From Chlorokybus atmophyticus (lineage: Eukaryota; Streptophyta; Chlorokybophyceae; Chlorokybales; Chlorokybaceae), in the NCBI GenBank assembly GCA_009103225.1, contig RHPI01001946.1, positions 383,829-435,206 of the forward strand: DNA of 51,378 bases, in the 5' to 3' direction. The translations under genes and the position numbers were made by a program. Positions 1 through 9,179 of this stretch are shown here, one piece after another. Under the pieces are notes generated by a model. That model did not search any database, was not told the DNA's origin, and was given only the letters and a program-made list of their open reading frames with translations. Each line of letters begins with the position of its first letter. Position 1 is the stretch's first letter.

Positions 1-929
1 CCCCCCCCCCCCCCCCAAAAAAAAAAACATTGAAAAGGACCATATTTGGTCCTTGAACGTCAAGCCGTGTGGTGGCAATTTCCGCCAATGTGGCAACTTT
101 TTTATTAACATTTACCTCAAGGTGGTTATAAATTGCATTAGCGTGCCCCCCCTCCGCAGCCACAAAATAGCAGACGGTAGCATATGACCTGATAGGCGTT
201 GCCTGCGCTTACCCAAAGCAGAAAGAACCACAATTCACATGCAATTTAACGTTTTCCTAAACTCCGTATGTTCCAATTCGAGCATCAAAAAATCTTCGTG
301 TTTACCTGCGCGTGTGCACGCCAAATTTCGTGTTTATAATGCCATATATTACTTTAGCTATCCATATGATGATATCTGAAAAATTGATAACATAAATGTA
401 TTTCGCTCTTGATCTCCCCTCGTAAGCAGTAAAGGTAATGGCTGTCGGTGACTGTTAACCATGAAGCTAAACGATTTTAGATATTAATTGGGGTTGGACG
501 ATGTGAGATCTAAAAATGGCCAACATTGGCAACTGTCATACCATGGTATGGGACATGCTTCAATGGCATGTGGATCTTTCTATGGCAGCGACTTTGCTGC
601 CATAGCTTAGTGGCTAAGGCGCCGATGTTACAGCGATTAGCATGCGTGTTGGTGGGCGCTGTGTTAGCTCTCTGTGTCCACCATTGGGCGCTGAGCTGCC
701 ACACGATAGATATGTGCTGTTTGTGATCTCATGTGTGAGTATCATGGTGTGCCTGTCCGTTTCACGATTGATGTTGTTGTTGTTAAGGGTGCTTTGAGTC
801 AATATTACGTGCTGCACGCTTGCCTTTGTCGGGTCGAGGAGAGTCGAGGGTCACGTTGTCTCATGCAGCTAGCAGGAAACACATGATTGCTGAACATGCC
901 ACTTTGGCATGCTATAGCACGCCTGGTGG
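1..929. other. Gene-free left flank
   Basis: No supportable gene. The first 27 bases are a poly-C run followed by poly-A, which may be an assembly artefact. Because a PHD-type Gypsy remnant ends on the minus strand at 1123, this stretch probably holds the old LTR of that element, but I could not match it convincingly to the better preserved LTR-like blocks at 13959 and 26047. Short open frames here have no recognisable content. Confidence 0.4.
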
Positions 930-1122
930 TGTTAACAAAAGCAAAAAGATAACCCACCTCTTATATCAGTAGGTGCTTTTTGGAGCACGTCCGCCGATGT
1001 GGAGTGGTGCGAACATGTGGAGAGAATCCCCTGCCGTAGTATACATGCTGTGCCATGGGACACACAGTTAACAAGCCACGCCCCCTGAGCCTCTGGGGAG
1101 GTTCCAGCTGTAGAGCTCAATG
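930..1122 (-). repeat. 3' non-coding block downstream of PHD-type Gypsy pol
   Basis: Read on the minus strand, this block follows the PHD stop codon and shares words with the block after the PHD region at 25821-26044: a GTGGCTTGT-AACTGTGTGT start, then a cytosine-rich GTGACCCTCGAC motif further on (near 860). It is a diverged copy of the same element's 3' non-coding end. The match is patchy, so the boundaries are approximate. Confidence 0.5.
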
Positions 1123-1693
1123 TCAGCGTGAGTGTAAAGGGCGGTCGATGCGGCAGTTATTACACCAGTACTCCTCCATGGGTACCGCGTCCAGTGTGGG
1201 CGTTAGACAGTAGCTATGCAGGCCTTTGTTGCAGCCATTGCAGAGCATCATGAGCGAATCGCCGTCGGCGCTGCCGCAGCGCTCGCAACGCGTGCTGCGG
1301 GCGGGGCAAGGTTGTTTGATGCACCGAAACCCTACTACGTAAGGAATGCGACACGGCGCGCAGTTCACCATGTTGTCCTTCAACCCCTCGCCGTCCCAGC
1401 CGAGGAGGTCCACTACCCCTGTGGGGTACACCTTAAGCACCTTGTAGACTGTGCGGCCAGCGGAGGTGTCAAGCGCGTCTTTAGTGGCCTCCATATGGTG
1501 GGCAAAGTCTTCTGCTTGAAACCGGCGCTGGCGCTCCTTGTAGAAACCACTGCGCACGCGCTCATGGCGTAGCGGGTCGCGGTGCTGCGTAATGCGCTAG
1601 TTGTTGAGTGTCATAAGGATTGTGCGCTCAAATAGTGCTGCGCGCGTGATAATGTCGTGGTGCATCAAGTTGGGGTCGTTGGGGTTGTTCACC
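1123..1693 (-). pseudogene. C-terminal pol fragment of PHD-finger Gypsy element
   Basis: Last part of a Gypsy-type pol: the region after the integrase plus a C-terminal PHD finger. The open part (1123-1557, 144 codons) contains a perfect C4HC3 zinc ligand set: C91-x2-C94, C106-x2-C109, H114-x2-C117, C132-x2-C135. The frame continues upstream to 1693 through one TAG. The same order and wording recur at 25201-25783, which follows a recognisable integrase, and that assigns this piece to the same family. PHD fingers commonly read histone H3 tail methylation, so a role in target-site choice is possible but inferred. The 5' side is cut where Copia sequence begins near 1694. Confidence 0.75.
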
Positions 1694-1694
1694 A

Positions 1695-2576
1695 TGCGAT
1701 CCACTAGGCTGGTGCAGACAGCCGTGGTGGATGGCATCAACATTCAGCCGGAGGAGTTCAAAACCATGCAAGAGGTGTTGTGTGAACACTGTGTGCTGGC
1801 GAAGCAACGAAAACTCCCATTCCCAGCACCACAGAGTGTGACAACCAAGCCTCTGCGACTGGTACACTCTGATGTATGCAGACCACTGCCTGTTGCAACT
1901 ACTGAAGGGTACATGTATTTTTGGGCATTCTTTGATGACTACAGCAAGGTTGCGGTGGTGGTGCCCCTGCATTTGAAGTCAAAAGTGTCGGCACGGATGA
2001 ACAAGATACTCACTCCAATGGAGAAGCAACTAAGAGAGAAGGTGGTGACAGTGCGGTTACACAGAGATGGAGAACACATCATCAAGAAGCTGAAGACCTG
2101 GTTAGCTGAACACGGGATCATGCACCAATTCACGGCACCCTACACCCCGCATTAAAACGATGCAGTTGAGAGGCTGAACAGAACCCTGTCGGAGAAAGTT
2201 AGAGCAATGTTGGTAGACGCAAAAATGCAAGACCATAGGTGGGGAGATGCACTGCTTGCTGTAGCGTATGTGCGCAATTGCTCACCGAAAGCATCTCAAG
2301 CAAAGACACCGTGGGAGCTTTTCACCAAGCAAAGGCCAGACATCCTTATAATGTTGAAGGTTTTCGGCTCTACATCGTATGTTTCTCATTCCCAAGCAAC
2401 TGCAAAAGAAGCTTGCGCCCAAGAAGCAAGAAGGGCGTGTTCATTGGCTATGAGTTCAATATTAAAGGCCTACCGCGTGCGCTGCTGAAAGACCACAAGG
2501 TGGTGGCGAGTAGGGATGTGATGTTTGTGGAGTAAGGCATCACAAGTGCTGTCTTAGAGGTTGTTGTTGTTGAGTA
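1695..2576 (+). pseudogene. copia-2 integrase fragment
   Basis: Copia-type integrase (GAG-pre-integrase and core). It begins in the zinc region (C-x2-C in VLCEHCVLAKQ), then the first catalytic Asp in LVHSDVC, an HRDGEHI motif in place of the usual S-D-x-G-x-E block, and an NAVERLNRT-like third-residue region at about 2157. A TAA stop lies at 2153-2155, and a frameshift near 2390 moves the C-terminal KKGVFIGY block to another frame. It would have joined element cDNA to the host genome. The reading ends where copia-1 inserted. A homologous, better preserved integrase lies at 10308-11300. Confidence 0.8.
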
Positions 2577-2646
2577 TATTAAGGAGTGACGTTCAGTCAG
2601 CTTGACCTCGACAGGCAAAGGCATCAAGTGCTAAAATGTGGTTAAG
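2577..2646 (+). repeat. copia-1 5' LTR, first part (interrupted)
   Basis: Matches the start of the 3' LTR at 13104 (TATTAA-GAGTGACGT-CAGT-AGC), and is cut at TTAAG (2642-2646) by the chromovirus. The LTR starts TATT rather than TG. Confidence 0.85.
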
Positions 2647-3318
2647 TGTAACAGTCAAGGCCAAATTCTGTGATTTTCATGGCCGTTTTAGGCCTTATTT
2701 GTAAGGTACATGTTTTTAATGACTTGTGGCGGATATCGGCGAGTTATGAGTCTGCCGCGGATATCGACCGGGGCCCCAAGACCAGTCCGGAAGGTGCCAG
2801 AAAACGGAGGGCCAGTCGAGAAGGGCTCGACCAGATTTCTGGAAGGGCCTGGCGCCAAGTAGTATAACTTGACCATATGAGCAGCAAATTAGGAGATCTT
2901 TGGTGCGTTGGAAAGGTCTAGAAGTGTACTACAAGATTCTGCAAGAATATCTTAGCTTCTAGTTCCGTCTAGCGCTAGAATCGTCTAGACAGTAGCATGT
3001 GCAGACTGGTAGGTATAAAAGTGACATTCTACAACTTGCAATACAACCTTTAGCTCCCTAGTTTCTGGTGTGCAAGCTTGGTGGTGGTTAGCAGGGGTTG
3101 CTAGCGTGTGGCCACCGGTGTGTGCTTGCTTGTGTGACGATCCAAGGCGCTACACAAGTCGGTGTGTAGCTTCGAGCGCATGCGCGTGCGTACGCGAGTG
3201 GCGGGGCGCGCGTGTGTGCTTGGCAGAGGGGGCAAGGTTCCGGTGTGAATACCGTGTCTTGGTGAGAGGGTTGTGGATTGGACCAACTCACAGGTGACAA
3301 GGCACGAGCACCGTCACA
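2647..3318 (+). repeat. Chromovirus 5' LTR
   Basis: 672 bp, TGTAACAG...CGTCACA. It carries the promoter (TATAAAA at 3014-3020), two GCGGATATCG copies near 2727 and 2757, and several TCTAG words at 2915-2995, which could be regulatory but are unassigned. Confidence 0.97.
3014..3020 (+). promoter_or_regulatory. TATA box of chromovirus LTR
   Basis: TATAAAA in the 5' LTR, with an identical copy at 8391 in the 3' LTR. Its place, about 300 bp before the LTR end, fits a U3/R boundary soon after. The transcription start is not determined. Confidence 0.6.
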
Positions 3319-3320
3319 AC

Positions 3321-3333
3321 TGGTATCGGAGCA
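3321..3333 (+). other. Primer binding site (initiator Met-tRNA 3' end)
   Basis: TGGTATCGGAGCA lies two bases after the LTR. It pairs with the 3' end of the eukaryotic initiator tRNA-Met (classical plant site TGGTATCAGAGC) with a single mismatch or wobble. It primes minus-strand cDNA synthesis. Confidence 0.9.
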
Positions 3334-3412
3334 CGGTTTACGAAGGTGAGAGAGGAAGTGTGTGGGCGTTTACACTTTTCATTCGGAAGCGGAGTGTAGT
3401 GTGTTAGTGGAG

Positions 3413-4441
3413 ATGGAGGATGCTCGCATGGAAGAGCTTCAAGCTGCCATCTTGGCACTGAGGGAAGAGCTTCATCACACTCAAGCGGCGGCACAAGCAC
3501 AACGCGAGGCGTATGAGCATGCGATGGCGCGTGTACAAATTCCCATGGCATCAAGCTCGCGCGTGCATGTGAAGGTGCCAAAGCCCAAGCCATTCAGGGG
3601 TCAACGTGATGGAGATGCAGTGGATGAATGGATTTTTCAAGTATCGTCTTGGTTGAAGCTCACGGAGGTGCCCACGCATCTGCACGTGGAGGTTGCAGCG
3701 ACATTGCTTGAAGGTGCAGCACTTGTGTGGTGGAGGCATCGATGTACGCGTGTTGCAAACGGGTTGGCGCTACCATTGACCACCATGGAAGAGTTGGCAC
3801 TGGAGGTCAGGCATCAATTTGTTCCCGTTGAGAGCGTGAAGGCCGCACGCGACAAACTTGCAGCCCTTGTGCAAATGGGGTCGGTGATGGCGTACACGGC
3901 CGCGTTTCAGCGATTGGTGATGTCCATACCCAATATGACCGAGGAGGAGCAGTTGGACAGGTATACACGTGGTTTAAAACCTTTGGGGCGTAAAGAAGTG
4001 GAGCTACGGGACCCGAAGACACTCGCGGAGGCTATACGCATCGCGGAGCGTCTCGACGCGTTGTACTTCAAGTCCACCACAAGAAACACTGACTGGAGGC
4101 AAAGGCATGGTGATCAGCCCCGGGGAGGCTTTCAACATGCATGGAGACGAGGAGAACCAAGTTCAGCACTTGCCAATGGAGGTGGAGCTGACTCTGGGCC
4201 TGCACCAATGGAGGTGGGTGCCATACACACGCATGGAAGTGAGGCGAAGCACGGCGGACGTGGTGAAAGAGGTAAAGGTGTGCGCAAGTGTTATGCGTGT
4301 GGGTCGACGGAGCATTTGGCGTACGGATGCCCCAAACGAAGCACGCAAAGGCCAACACCGGATGGCAACCCTCGCCGTGATCGTCGCGTCAACACCATGG
4401 AGCAAAATGGCGTGGAGCAGGAAAACGACTTCCCCCAGTAG
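3413..4441 (+). CDS. gag: Chromovirus Gag (capsid/nucleocapsid)
   Basis: 342-residue Gag that assembles the virus-like particle and packages element RNA. The chosen start (3413, MEDARMEEL) is the first ATG with a sensible N-terminus; the same frame is open upstream to 3362 and before. An N-terminal coiled-coil-like, Glu/Gln/Ala-rich stretch is followed by the retrotransposon gag domain (WIFQVSSWL, then W-W at about residue 105) and a single CCHC zinc knuckle, C-YA-C-GSTE-H-LAYG-C, near the C-terminus. No stop or frameshift is seen. It ends at 4441 and overlaps the pol frame by about 60 bases in the -1 frame. Confidence 0.93.
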   Translation: MEDARMEELQAAILALREELHHTQAAAQAQREAYEHAMARVQIPMASSSRVHVKVPKPKPFRGQRDGDAVDEWIFQVSSWLKLTEVPTHLHVEVAATLLEGAALVWWRHRCTRVANGLALPLTTMEELALEVRHQFVPVESVKAARDKLAALVQMGSVMAYTAAFQRLVMSIPNMTEEEQLDRYTRGLKPLGRKEVELRDPKTLAEAIRIAERLDALYFKSTTRNTDWRQRHGDQPRGGFQHAWRRGEPSSALANGGGADSGPAPMEVGAIHTHGSEAKHGGRGERGKGVRKCYACGSTEHLAYGCPKRSTQRPTPDGNPRRDRRVNTMEQNGVEQENDFPQ

Positions 4442-7400
4442 GTGAGGAGGCTACTGCTGGGGATAGGAAGGAGCCTCATGCACGGACGGATGCTGTGACA
4501 TTTCCATTAAAGAAGCAAGAGGAGATGGCTTTGAACGCGCCAATGGTGGTGAGTTATGCAAACGAGGAGACAACAAAGTACTTCGGGCTTCGAGCACACA
4601 TTTGCGATGACCAAGGACGATGGAGAGAGTGTAAGCTCATGATTGATAGCGGTGCCAACAGCAACTTCATGAGTATTGATATCGCGCGGCGTTACGGTTG
4701 GCTTTCGTCATTACGAGGAGGTGAAGTGAAGCTCGCTGATGGAGAGCCACCCTCTGGAGGTGATGGCGCTGCGTTTATGACCAAAGAGTTGTGCGTTCGC
4801 ATTGGGAAGATGAAGGAGAGCATGCGATTTTGCTGCATCACCCTACGGAACGGGTTTGATGGGATTTTGGGACTACCGTGGCTATGGCAACATAATCCAG
4901 CCATCAATTGGAGGAAGCGCGTGCTCACCATCGAGCGAAACGGTGGAGAGTCCATTCAAGCTGCATCGGACGTCATCGAGGCGCGGCACGCACAATTAGG
5001 TGGTACGACAATTGCCCAGATCTCTTATGTGCAATTGAGGAAGTTATTGTCTCCACGGAAGGCAAAGGCTGCATGGTTGTGCGTGGTGCGCGAAAACACT
5101 GCAAAGTCAGCACCGGAGCTGAGTGACGATGTTCAGACGGCTACTATGGACCCCGAGGTGTGTAAACTTGTTAAAGAATACCAAGATATCATGGTGGACG
5201 GACTTCCATCTGGTCTACCACCTCCACGGAGCGTAGACCACCGTGTGGAGCTGATTGAGGGCGTGCACAAGCCACCGTATCGACCCGTATACAAGTTGTC
5301 ACCTTTGGAACTGGAAGAGGCCGAGAGGCAGGTGGCGGACTTGCTGAAAAGAGGCTACATCAGGCCTAGTAAGTCCCCCTATGGTGCACCTATTTTGTTT
5401 GTACGAAAGAAGAACGGGAGCTTGCGCATGTGCGTCGACTACCGAGCTCTCAACAACATCACGAAGAGGAATTGCTTTCCACTCCCACGTATCGACGAGT
5501 TGCTGGAGCAATTGCAAGGTGCGCAGTACTTCACAACACTTGATCTTGCTGGAGGTTATCACCAAATTCGCATCGCGCCCGAGGATGTGGAGAAAACAGC
5601 TTTTAACACACGTTATGGGCACTACGAGTGGTTGGTCATGTCCTTCGGACTTACGAACGCACCGGCAACATTTCAAACGCTTATGAACAGCGTTTTTGCT
5701 GACTTGATTGGTAAGGGAGTCCTCGTGTACCTCGACGACATTTTGGTGTACGCGACAACAAAGGAGGAGCACGTGGCACTTCTACGGCGCGTGTTGCAGC
5801 GTTTGCGCGAACACAAGTTGTACGCCCAGCTACAAAAGTGCAAATTCTTGCTTCGAGAGGTGGAGTACCTAGGCCACATTGTGTCGCATGAAGGCATCAA
5901 GCCGGACCCCAACAAAGTGCAGGTGGTGCGCGAGTGGGCTGCCCCGACCAATGTAAAGGAGGTGATGTCCTTTTTAGGCCTTGCGGGGTATTATCGCAAG
6001 TTTATCATGGGGTTTTCGCGCATAGCTGCTCCCTTGACTACCCTACTCAAGAAGGGAAAGCATTGGAGCTGGTCAGCAACAGAGGAACATGCATTTGCTG
6101 CGTTGAAGAAGGCGCTGACGGAGGCACCAGTCCTGGCTCACCCCAACATGGAAAAGACATTTATTTTGGCTTGCGACGCGTCCGACACAGCCGTAGGAGC
6201 TGTTTTGCAGCAAGACCATGGCAACGGCCTTCAACCAGTAGCATTCTTCAGCAAGAAGATGAGTGGTGCGGAGCTGAATTACCCCGTGCACGAGAAGGAA
6301 CTTTTAGCGCAAGTCATGGCGCTACGACAATGGCGTTGTTTTTTGGAAGGCAAAAAGTTCGTGCTTGAGACGGATCACTCTCCACTGAGGTACTTACAAA
6401 CACAACCTCATCTGAGTCGCAGACAAGCTCGATGGCTTGAGTTCTTTCAACTTTTTAACTTCGATATCAAGTACAAGCCCGGTACGTCAAATGGTGTTGC
6501 TGACGCGCTGAGCCGGCTTAATGCAATTGAGGCACTCGCTCAAGTGCAGCCCGAGTGGACCGACCAGATTCGGCAAGTGCTTCGTGAAGACACGGAGGGT
6601 ATGAAAGTGTTGCAAGAGCTGGAAAATACAGCTACGGACACAAGTGGGCACTGGTCAATGCGCGACGGGCTGCTGTGGCACCATGGGCGCTTGTACATCC
6701 CCAACGTCGCGCATATCCGTGTGAAGTTGCTGAAGGAAGCTCATGACGTGCCCATTGCTGGTCACCAAGGGTTGGAAAGGACTTTGGCAAGCTTAAAACA
6801 GCGTTTTTACTGGCGAGAGATGCATCGCGATGTGCGCGACTACGTGGCGTTGTGCGACGCATGCCAAAGGGTGAAGGCAAGCAACCAAAAGCCAGGTGGG
6901 TTGCTGCAACCTCTCCCTGTGCCATTGTCCAAGTGGGAGCAAGTTACCATGGACTTTATCACGGGGCTACCAAAGACAAAAGAAGGGTACGACGCTATAC
7001 TTGTGTTCGTCGATAAAACCAGCAAAATGGTACGCTTGGCACCGTGTAGTGAGTCTTGCACGGCACCGGAGGCAGCACGCTTGTTCGTGAAGCATGTATT
7101 TCGTTCTCATGGATTACCACGAAGCATTGTGAGTGATCGCGACCCGCGCTTTACAAGTAAGTTTTGGGAGGCGCTGCATAGTGCACTGGGTACCACACTG
7201 AAGTTTAGCACGGCATTCCACCCGCAAACTGATGGGCAAACGGAGCGGGCCAACCGTGTGATCGAGGACATGCTGCGTTGCTACGTTAACGCGCGACAAG
7301 ACAATTGGGAGGAGCTGCTTGAGTTGGTTGAGTTTGCGATCAACAGCCACCACAATGCAAGCACAGGTGTCACTCCCTTCCTTATGAACTACGGGCAACA

Positions 7401-8028
7401 TCCATTGACACCGTTGACGGCATGGACACCGCGACGACATGACGTGCGTGTGGAGGCAGCTAATGACTTCCTTACAAAGTGCGCGGACATTAACAAGGCA
7501 GCTAGGGATGCGTTATTGGTGGCACAAAATCGGCAGAAGCAGTACGCGGACGCGCATCGCCGACACCTCACGTTTCAGGAAGGCGACATTGTGTTACTCT
7601 CCGCGAAGCACGTCCAGGTGCGTACGGGAGTTCGCAAGCTGAATGAACGCTGGTTGGGACCATTTAAGGTCAGCAAAGTTATCTCGGACGTGGCGTACAA
7701 GTTGGAGCTACCCGACACCATGCGTGTGCACCCCGTTTTTCACGTCTCCCTTCTGAAAGCATATCGAGGACAACCGCCAGAAAGGCCACCCCCCGAAGTT
7801 GGCACGGACGGTGAACCCGAGTGGGAGGTAGAAGACATCCTTGGTGAGAAGTTTGTGCATGGCGTACGCAAGTTCTTAGTGAAATGGAAGGGCTATCCGT
7901 TGCATGAAGCATCCTGGGAGCCAGAGGCACACTTGACTAATGCTCAAGACGTTGTGCGTGCCTATCTTGCTCGACGACAACCTCGCGAGCTTCGAGGACG
8001 AAGCTCACCTGGGGGGGGAGGAGTGTAA
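4381..8028 (+). CDS. pol: Chromovirus Pol polyprotein (PR-RT-RH-IN-chromodomain)
   Basis: The pol frame opens at 4381 inside gag, -1 relative to it, with no ATG near its start, so it is probably made by -1 frameshifting; a C5 run just before the gag stop is a candidate slip site. Counting the codon at 4495 as 1: aspartic protease DSG at 51-53; RT about 255-440 with YLDD at 412-415 (5728-5739); RNase H acids D561, E602, D627, D670; integrase zinc ligands H750, H757, C787, C790; catalytic D820, D881, E917 (D-35-E spacing); GPF at about 1055; chromodomain about 1110-1160 (EWEVEDIL, KFLVKWKGY, WEP). Every catalytic residue is present and no stop is seen. The chromodomain probably steers integration to modified histones. 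The stop lies in the first bases of the 3' LTR. Confidence 0.96.
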   Translation, partial: SSRQHHGAKWRGAGKRLPPVGEEATAGDRKEPHARTDAVTFPLKKQEEMALNAPMVVSYANEETTKYFGLRAHICDDQGRWRECKLMIDSGANSNFMSIDIARRYGWLSSLRGGEVKLADGEPPSGGDGAAFMTKELCVRIGKMKESMRFCCITLRNGFDGILGLPWLWQHNPAINWRKRVLTIERNGGESIQAASDVIEARHAQLGGTTIAQISYVQLRKLLSPRKAKAAWLCVVRENTAKSAPELSDDVQTATMDPEVCKLVKEYQDIMVDGLPSGLPPPRSVDHRVELIEGVHKPPYRPVYKLSPLELEEAERQVADLLKRGYIRPSKSPYGAPILFVRKKNGSLRMCVDYRALNNITKRNCFPLPRIDELLEQLQGAQYFTTLDLAGGYHQIRIAPEDVEKTAFNTRYGHYEWLVMSFGLTNAPATFQTLMNSVFADLIGKGVLVYLDDILVYATTKEEHVALLRRVLQRLREHKLYAQLQKCKFLLREVEYLGHIVSHEGIKPDPNKVQVVREWAAPTNVKEVMSFLGLAGYYRKFIMGFSRIAAPLTTLLKKGKHWSWSATEEHAFAALKKALTEAPVLAHPNMEKTFILACDASDTAVGAVLQQDHGNGLQPVAFFSKKMSGAELNYPVHEKELLAQVMALRQWRCFLEGKKFVLETDHSPLRYLQTQPHLSRRQARWLEFFQLFNFDIKYKPGTSNGVADALSRLNAIEALAQVQPEWTDQIRQVLREDTEGMKVLQELENTATDTSGHWSMRDGLLWHHGRLYIPNVAHIRVKLLKEAHDVPIAGHQGLERTLASLKQRFYWREMHRDVRDYVALCDACQRVKASNQKPGGLLQPLPVPLSKWEQVTMDFITGLPKTKEGYDAILVFVDKTSKMVRLAPCSESCTAPEAARLFVKHVFRSHGLPRSIVSDRDPRFTSKFWEALHSALGTTLKFSTAFHPQTDGQTERANRVIEDMLRCYVNARQDNWEELLELVEFAINSHHNASTGVTPFLMNYGQHPLTPLTAWTPRRHDVRVEAANDFLTKCADINKAARDALLVAQNRQKQYADAHRRHLTFQEGDIVLLSAKHVQVRTGVRKLNERWLGPFKVSKVISDVAYKLELPDTMRVHPVFHVSLLKAYRGQPPERPPPEVGTDGEPEWEVEDILGEKFVHGVRKFLVKWKGYPLHEASWEPEAHLTNAQDVVRAYLARRQPRELRGRSSPGGGGV
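8007..8023 (+). other. Polypurine tract
   Basis: A G-run (GGGGGGGGAGGAG) directly upstream of the 3' LTR; it is the expected plus-strand cDNA primer. It overlaps the end of pol. Confidence 0.85.
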
Positions 8029-8695
8029 CAGTCAAGGCCAAATTCTGTGATTTTCATGGCCGTTTTAGGCCTTATTTGTAAGGTACATGTTTTTAATGAC
8101 TTGTGGCGGATATCGGCGAGTTATGAGTCTGCCGCGGATATCGACCGGGGCCCCAAGACCAGTCCGGAAGGTGCCAGAAAACGGAGGGCCAGTCGAGAAG
8201 GGCTCGACCAGATTTCTGGAAGGGCCTGGCGCCAAGTAGTATAACTTGACCATATGAGCAGCAAATTAGGAGATCTTTGGTGCGTTGGAAAGGTCTAGAA
8301 GTGTACTACAAGATTCTGCAAGAATATCTTAGCTTCTAGTTCCGTCTAGCGCTAGAATCGTCTAGACAGTAGCATGTGCAGACTGGTAGGTATAAAAGTG
8401 ACATTCTACAACTTGCAATACAACCTTTAGCTCCCTAGTTTCTGGTGTGCAAGCTTGGTGGTGGTTAGCAGGGGTTGCTAGCGTGTGCCCACCGGTGTGT
8501 GCTTGCTTGTGTGACGATCCAAGGCGCTACACAAGTCGGTGTGTAGCTTCGAGCGCATGCGCGTGCGTACGCGAGCGGCGGGGCGCGCGTGTGTGCTTGG
8601 CAGAGGGGGCAAGGTTCCGGTGTGAATACCGTGTCTTGGTGAGAGGGTTGTGGATTGGACCAACTCACAGGTGACAAGGCACGAGCACCGTCACA
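8024..8695 (+). repeat. Chromovirus 3' LTR
   Basis: 672 bp, same length as the 5' LTR, with two substitutions seen. Followed by the target duplication TTAAG (8696-8700) and then the rest of the copia-1 LTR. Confidence 0.97.
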
Positions 8696-8700
8696 TTAAG

Positions 8701-9065
8701 TCCTTGTGCACGTTGTAGTTGCAGTAAGAAGACTGATACCGAGCAGTTGTGAGTCTAGAGCTCGATATCTGAATAGTCTAATGAAGGACGCTCGAAGACT
8801 CCGGACTTGGAGCTCTGGAACAGTCTGGCAAACAGTCCAGAGCTCCGATAGAAGTAGTAGAACTTTTTGACTACTTAGTCGCTAGGGACGTGGCATAGCC
8901 TGTTGGACAGCTCTTGAAGTCAGCTACGCGGTGCAACTTAGAGCGTCCGATATAGACGCGTGTGAAAGGAATAGTGATTGCTATTGGCTTAACACCTTGG
9001 CGGCTGATGTGTTGTGCGTGTCATGCTTAGCCCTGCTGCATGTGTACATTAGCTTCCAAACAATA
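8701..9065 (+). repeat. copia-1 5' LTR, second part
   Basis: Continues the LTR cut at 2646 and matches 13174-13537 (TCCTTGTGCACGTTGTAGTT and onwards). It ends ...AACAATA directly before the primer site. Confidence 0.9.
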
Positions 9066-9079
9066 GGTTATGGGCCCAC
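9066..9079 (+). other. copia-1 primer binding site (half tRNA-iMet)
   Basis: GGTTATGGGCCCAC directly after the LTR is the reverse complement of the anticodon stem-loop of eukaryotic initiator tRNA-Met (GTGGGCCCATAACC). Priming is therefore by an internal tRNA fragment, as known for Drosophila copia. The same site occurs in the Copia elements at 39170 and 43183. Confidence 0.85.
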
Positions 9080-9179
9080 TGCACGCGTGAAGAGTGTGAG
9101 TTCGCGAAAGCGTGGTAAACTGGTAGCTGTGTTTATAGCTTAGTCTTGAGTGTTTACTGGAGAGGCGCGTTCAACTATA

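Larger units (their letters stand above)
2647..8695 (+). mobile_element. Complete young chromodomain Gypsy (Ty3) retrotransposon
   Basis: A 6049-bp LTR element with two 672-bp LTRs (2647-3318, 8024-8695), TG...CA ends, a perfect 5-bp target duplication TTAAG (2642-2646 and 8696-8700), an initiator-Met tRNA primer site, intact gag, intact pol and a polypurine tract. I see two substitutions between the LTRs (GTGG/GTGC near 3114 and a T/C near 3197), so insertion is very recent compared with its surroundings. The pol order PR-RT-RH-IN-chromodomain places it in the chromoviruses. It inserted into the 5' LTR of copia-1. All parts needed for autonomy appear present. Confidence 0.96.

Noticed and set aside
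9066-9079. tRNA gene suggested by GGGCCCATAACC
   Set aside because: Only the anticodon-arm complement is present, directly after an LTR, in primer-site position; no cloverleaf can be formed.
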